This document shows positions 60,353 through 64,000 of a stretch of 64,000 nt of DNA, piece after piece (position 1 is the first letter of the stretch; the number at the start of each line of letters is the position of its first letter). The position numbers were made by a program, and so were the translations under genes. Origin of the DNA: Bradyrhizobium glycinis (lineage in GTDB: Bacteria > Pseudomonadota > Alphaproteobacteria > Rhizobiales > Xanthobacteraceae); NCBI RefSeq assembly GCF_016031655.1, contig NZ_JACCHQ010000029.1, positions 28,927 through 92,926 of the forward strand, read 5' to 3'. The notes beneath the pieces are model-generated. The model ran no database searches. It was not told the origin of the DNA and saw nothing but the letters and a program-made list of their open reading frames with translations.

Positions 60353-63300
60353 TCACGCCCCCGCCAGCGCGGGCGCAAGCACCACCTCGATCAGCGTGCC
60401 GTGGCCGGCGCTCTTGATGTTGAACCGGGCGCGGTTGGCTTCGACCAGGGCCTTGGTCAGCGACAGGCTCAGCGCCGAGCTGTCGGCGGCGTCTCCCGGC
60501 GGCGGGGTGCGGAACGGCTCCATCGCGGCGGCGACCTCGCGCTCGGAAAGGCCATGGCCGGTGTCGCGGATGCGCAATGCGATCTCGCCGCGATCGGTCA
60601 AGGCGGTCGAGACGATGACCTGGCCGCCGGCGCTGGCGAGCCGGATCGAGTTCGAGATCAGATTCATGGTGATCTGCCGCATCGCGCGCGCATCGACGCT
60701 CACCTGCGGCAGCGCATGGGCGAGCGAGGTGCGGATGATGATGCGCTCGCGGTTGGCCTGCGGCTGCATCACCGTCACGCAGGCTTCGACCAGGTCGTTG
60801 AGGTTCAAGTTCGCAAAATTCAGATCGAGCTTGCCGGTCTCGATCCGCGACAGCTCCAGCAGGTCGTCGATGATAGCGATGACGCGCTCGCCGGAAGCGC
60901 GGATGTCCTTCATGTATTCGCCATAGCGCTCGTTGCCGAGCGCGCCGAAGCGCTCGGAGATCATCACCTCGGCAAAGCCGATGATGGCGTTGAGTGGCGT
61001 GCGGATCTCGTGGCTGATCCGCACCAGCATGTCGGCCTTGGCATTCGCCGCACCGTCGACGAGGCGGCGGGCCTGGGTCAATTCGCTCTCGCCCCTCTTG
61101 GCATGCGAGAGATCGCGGAATACGGCGAAGAAGTTCGGCCCGTCGGGCCGGGTGCGGCCCATGATCATCGCGAGCGGGATGACGCCGCCCTTCTTCTCGC
61201 GACCCAGCACCTCGCGGCCATGATCGAGCAGGCTGGAGATGTCCTGGCTCTTCAGGCTTTCGAGATAATCGGCGACGATCTGCTGGCTCTCGGGCGCGAA
61301 CAGCGTCAGCAAATTCTGCTGCAGCAGCGCCTCGCCGTCATAGCCGAACAGCGCCTCCGCGCTGCGGTTGCAGGCGTGGATGTTGCCTTCGGCATCGAAC
61401 ATCACGATGCCCTCGGCCGTGGTGTCGAGGATGGCGGCGAGATCCTCGGCCTCGGCTTCGCCGGCCGCGGGCTCCGCTTCCGAAGCGTCAGACTCTGCGG
61501 CCGCCACGGTCTCCGCGACGGCAGGCGCCGCGGCGATCGGCGCCGCTTGCGGCAGCGCGCAGATCAGCGCATGCGCGCTGTCGCCGTCCCACTCGATCGT
61601 GTGCAGATGCGCTTCCGTCGTCGCCGGCGGCGTTTCGCCGTTCGGAGCCGTCGCGCTGATCGTGACAGGCGTGCCGCCTTGCGAGGTGCTGCTGGCCGCC
61701 GAAACGCCCGGCTCGACATAGAGCGCGTCCAGCCCGCCGGCATGCTCCAGCGCGTTCAGGCTGTCATAGCCCATGCGCGCGAGGAAGGCGGGATTAGCGT
61801 AGAGCAGGCGGTCGAGCCGATAGATCAGGATGCCCGTCGGCAACAGGTCGAGCAGCGTGCGGTCGCGCGCGCTCATCCCGCGCGGCGGCGGTGCGGGCTC
61901 GGTCAGCCATTCGGCTGCGGCCTGCGGCGGCTCCGGCTCTGGCGCTTCGGCTGCGATCTCCGCCACCGGCTCGGCCGCGTCACTCGCGAAAGTCTCGCGC
62001 TCGCGTTCGAGCCGCTCGGACAATTGCCGCGCGAGCTCGTTGAACGCGCTGTTCTCGACCGGCGTCAGCGTCGGAGGCCGCGTATCGCCGGCGGCGCGGA
62101 ACGGCACGACATTGGGAGGCGTTTCCACGGGCGTGTCCAGTTCGGTTGGGTGTGAAGTCGTCTCGCTTGTGGGCTCTGGCAGGTCGGGTTCGGCTTGCGG
62201 CTCGGGCTCGATTGGCGCGATCGGCGGCGCCGCCGCCGCTGCTTCGCCGTCGGCCTCTGTTTCGGCCTCCGCTTCAGGCTCGGCTTCCGCATCGGGCGCG
62301 ACGGCCTCAGTGGAGTGGCCCTGTTGCGCCGGCGCGTCGACGAGCAGCTCGAAGCGCCTGAGCGCCTCGAGCCGGTTGAGGGCATCGAGATCGCGGCAGA
62401 CACCAAAGCCGCGGAAGCCGGCGAACTGACGGTTGCGGTCGTAGACCGGCAGGCCCGCGAGCTCGACCGGAATGTGCTCGCCGCCGTCGGCCGGCCAGTT
62501 CACTGTGATGCCGGCCCAGGTATCCTTGCTTTCGAGCGCCTTCGCCACGCGCCCTTCGGGATCGAGCGCCAACGCCTCGGCGATCTCGCGCCAGGGGCGG
62601 CCGAAGCCGGCAGCCGTGTGCGCGCCTATCAGGCGGATGAATTCGTCGGAGCCGAGCACAAAGCGGCCCTCTTCATCCATCTGCCAGAGGAAGCGCAGCG
62701 GATGCTGACGCGGTGCGGGCGGCTCTTGCTGGTTCGAAGAGCACTGGCCCCAAGAGTTCTGGTCTGAAGTCGGCTCGACCATGCCTGCATTGATCGGCGC
62801 GGGCTGCGGCGACACAATGGCTTGCGGCTGGTTTTCAACCGGAGTTTTGGCCCCCTCGGGGATGATCGGCGCGTTCGTGTCGACAGGTGTCTCGGCCGGC
62901 TCGGTGAAGGCGTCGAACAGCGCGATCGCAGACGGCGCCTCGTCCGGCGCAGGCTCTGCGTCCTCCGGCGCCGCGACCGGCGAGACCTCCGGCGCGGCCT
63001 CGCGCGCCGCTGTGGCGGCCGCCGGTTCGATCAGCGCGACCAGGCCGATATCGGCGCCGCTGCCGACCCGCTGCAGCACCATCTGGCCGATGCCGATCGG
63101 CATCGCGGCGCGGCCTTTTGCCAGCGCATCGCTGCGGGCCCGGTCGAGGCCGGCCCCGAACAGATCGCGAAAGCCCAGCAGGGAGCGCGCGGCCTCGCTC
63201 GCGCCGACGAACAGCCCGTCCGGCGCAAACGCCGCCATCGGCACCTTGGCGCCGGCGACCAGCCGATGCAGCCGCTCGACCAGCGGCATGGTGCGCAGCG

Positions 63301-63667
63301 TCGGCTCCATTGCGATCACGAGTACGGCATGGCCGCCATCGGAAAAGTCGAGCCGCGCGCAAGCACAGGTCATCAGCGCCCCTAACCGGGCGCCGAAGCC
63401 GCGCAGCCGCTGCAGCCGCACCGCCCCGTTCGCCGGCAGCTGCCGAGCAAGCCTGACGACCTGGCGGCGATGGCTGTCTGCGGGGCCGAACACCTTGTCC
63501 GCAAGGCCTGCGCTGCTCGCCGCGCCGAACAGTTTGGCGCCGACCGGATTGGCCCACAGCACGCGCGCGCCGTCGGTCGACCACAGCCAGGCCGGCAGGG
63601 CAGAGGTCGCATGCACGGCCAGCCGCGGATCGCCCACCCCTCGCAACTGGAAATCCGAACGCGTCAT
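60353..63667 (-). CDS. PdhS-like PAS sensor histidine kinase with atypical ATP-binding lid
   Basis: About 1104 residues, without membrane segments. N-terminal PAS-like regions, then Pro/Ala/Glu-rich linkers (residues about 230-330 and 470-560), two further PAS domains, the last around EAEDLAAILDTTAEGIVMFDAEGNIHACNRSAEALFGY (near 740). The kinase core at the C-terminus has the H-box VRISHEIRTPLNAIIGFAEVM (His near 885), the N-box NLISNSIRLA and the G1-box RIRDTGHGLSE. The G2-box, GTGLGL in most kinases, reads SSALSLSLTKALVEANR here. The H-box neighbourhood (ERFGALGNERYGEY, QPQANRERIIIRTS) matches the PdhS/PleC/DivJ type kinases of CtrA-DivK cell-cycle control in rhizobia. Alternative GTG start at 63682. 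Confidence 0.88.
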   Translation of the reverse strand: MTRSDFQLRGVGDPRLAVHATSALPAWLWSTDGARVLWANPVGAKLFGAASSAGLADKVFGPADSHRRQVVRLARQLPANGAVRLQRLRGFGARLGALMTCACARLDFSDGGHAVLVIAMEPTLRTMPLVERLHRLVAGAKVPMAAFAPDGLFVGASEAARSLLGFRDLFGAGLDRARSDALAKGRAAMPIGIGQMVLQRVGSGADIGLVALIEPAAATAAREAAPEVSPVAAPEDAEPAPDEAPSAIALFDAFTEPAETPVDTNAPIIPEGAKTPVENQPQAIVSPQPAPINAGMVEPTSDQNSWGQCSSNQQEPPAPRQHPLRFLWQMDEEGRFVLGSDEFIRLIGAHTAAGFGRPWREIAEALALDPEGRVAKALESKDTWAGITVNWPADGGEHIPVELAGLPVYDRNRQFAGFRGFGVCRDLDALNRLEALRRFELLVDAPAQQGHSTEAVAPDAEAEPEAEAETEADGEAAAAAPPIAPIEPEPQAEPDLPEPTSETTSHPTELDTPVETPPNVVPFRAAGDTRPPTLTPVENSAFNELARQLSERLERERETFASDAAEPVAEIAAEAPEPEPPQAAAEWLTEPAPPPRGMSARDRTLLDLLPTGILIYRLDRLLYANPAFLARMGYDSLNALEHAGGLDALYVEPGVSAASSTSQGGTPVTISATAPNGETPPATTEAHLHTIEWDGDSAHALICALPQAAPIAAAPAVAETVAAAESDASEAEPAAGEAEAEDLAAILDTTAEGIVMFDAEGNIHACNRSAEALFGYDGEALLQQNLLTLFAPESQQIVADYLESLKSQDISSLLDHGREVLGREKKGGVIPLAMIMGRTRPDGPNFFAVFRDLSHAKRGESELTQARRLVDGAANAKADMLVRISHEIRTPLNAIIGFAEVMISERFGALGNERYGEYMKDIRASGERVIAIIDDLLELSRIETGKLDLNFANLNLNDLVEACVTVMQPQANRERIIIRTSLAHALPQVSVDARAMRQITMNLISNSIRLASAGGQVIVSTALTDRGEIALRIRDTGHGLSEREVAAAMEPFRTPPPGDAADSSALSLSLTKALVEANRARFNIKSAGHGTLIEVVLAPALAGA

Positions 63668-63895
63668 CAGGCCGGCTGTCACTCACGCATCAGGTGTGCG
63701 GCTGCCGGGAATGACAGCCTTAAGAAAGGGTTAGTATCGCCCGGAAGCCGCGACCAGGTCCACGGCCCAAAGCCCGCAAGCGTCCCCCAAGCGGCGATAA
63801 CCTTAATCCCGCCACCCCCGCAAGCCGCAGCAATGGTGTGTCCAGAGGGATTCGCTCGCAGGCGGTTCAAAGCCCGTGCCGCACGACCGGTGCCC

Positions 63896-64000
63896 ATCCT
63901 CCCCCTGGAGGGGGAGGATCGGTCCGCGCGAAGCGCGAGCCGAGGTGGGGTGACAGTCTTTCCAAGCAGGCGGTCCCCGAGTGGAGAGATCACCCCACCC
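63896..64000. repeat. Interspersed repeat, family F (runs off the right edge)
   Basis: CATCCTCCCCCTGGAGGGGGAGGATCGG, GCGCGAAGCGCGAGC, GGTGGGGTGACAG and GAGATCACCCCACCC. It matches 48571-48728 in order. The rest of 63683-63895 shows no gene that I can support. Confidence 0.78.

Noticed and set aside
60401..62155. A 584-codon open frame opposite the PdhS-like kinase
   Set aside because: Antisense shadow of an Ala/Glu-rich gene; no domain and no start signal.
63679..63993. A 104-codon minus-strand frame at the right edge
   Set aside because: Much of it is family F repeat and the rest shows no domain or ribosome site.

Overview
This window is high-GC chromosomal DNA that looks like Bradyrhizobium or a very close relative in the Alphaproteobacteria (Nitrobacteraceae). 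The reasons are the codon bias, the type II lumazine synthase under an FMN riboswitch, a serC leader upstream of serC-serA, a PdhS-type kinase, the Bradyrhizobium-style small hypothetical proteins, and at least nine families of short interspersed repeats that fill most gaps between genes. There are no rRNA or tRNA genes, no recognisable insertion sequence or prophage, and no CRISPR array. Apart from one DUF559 gene embedded in repeat copies, it reads as core or housekeeping chromosome.

1-9 kb: the end of ilvE, a DUF2314 protein, hisS, a tautomerase, an FlK-like thioesterase, proC, a YbjN-domain protein, an FMN riboswitch with ribH2, prs and a lipoprotein. 8.5-15 kb: a minus-strand run lgt > MidA-like methyltransferase > pgeF, then on the plus strand a UbiK-like factor, rplY, pth and ychF, and a DUF4282 membrane protein. 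15-21 kb: two coupled MaoC hot-dog proteins, two tiny convergent membrane proteins, secreted and coiled-coil hypotheticals, and two NTF2-like paralogues. 21-29 kb: a very long UvrB, two small hypotheticals, a LysR regulator, a TSUP permease coupled to a 76-residue protein, a GST, and two coupled exported hypotheticals.

29-36 kb: a CWC zinc-ribbon protein, the DUF1800-DUF1501 pair (the second with a Tat signal), a DUF559 nuclease-like gene flanked by two long direct repeats, an IsdG-like heme monooxygenase, a GNAT, a membrane PAS protein, two small membrane proteins not previously obvious because of their size, and a GST. 37-48 kb: aspartate aminotransferase, a DUF992 protein, an EF-G paralogue, a small HTH regulator with a palindromic operator, a SulP transporter, aroE, a secreted protein, an FMN-dependent alpha-hydroxy-acid dehydrogenase, a 55-residue acidic protein and glmM. 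48-64 kb: an Fsr-like MFS exporter, two outer-membrane beta-barrels, GST, GNAT, serC-serA with a structured leader, a thiolase, an HBM-type chemoreceptor and a large PdhS-like histidine kinase with an atypical ATP lid.

Functionally the window is mostly amino-acid metabolism (ilvE, proC, aroE, serC, serA, aatA), translation and its quality control (hisS, rplY, pth, ychF, EF-G paralogue), envelope biogenesis (lgt, glmM, outer-membrane proteins) and nucleotide or flavin supply (prs, ribH2). I did not find a convincing new multi-gene system. The features most worth following are the repeat-flanked DUF559 cassette, the EF-G paralogue that lacks the catalytic histidine, the kinase with a degenerate G2 box, the 13-bp triple repeat upstream of the alpha-hydroxy-acid dehydrogenase, the HTH operator, and the unnoticed small membrane proteins.
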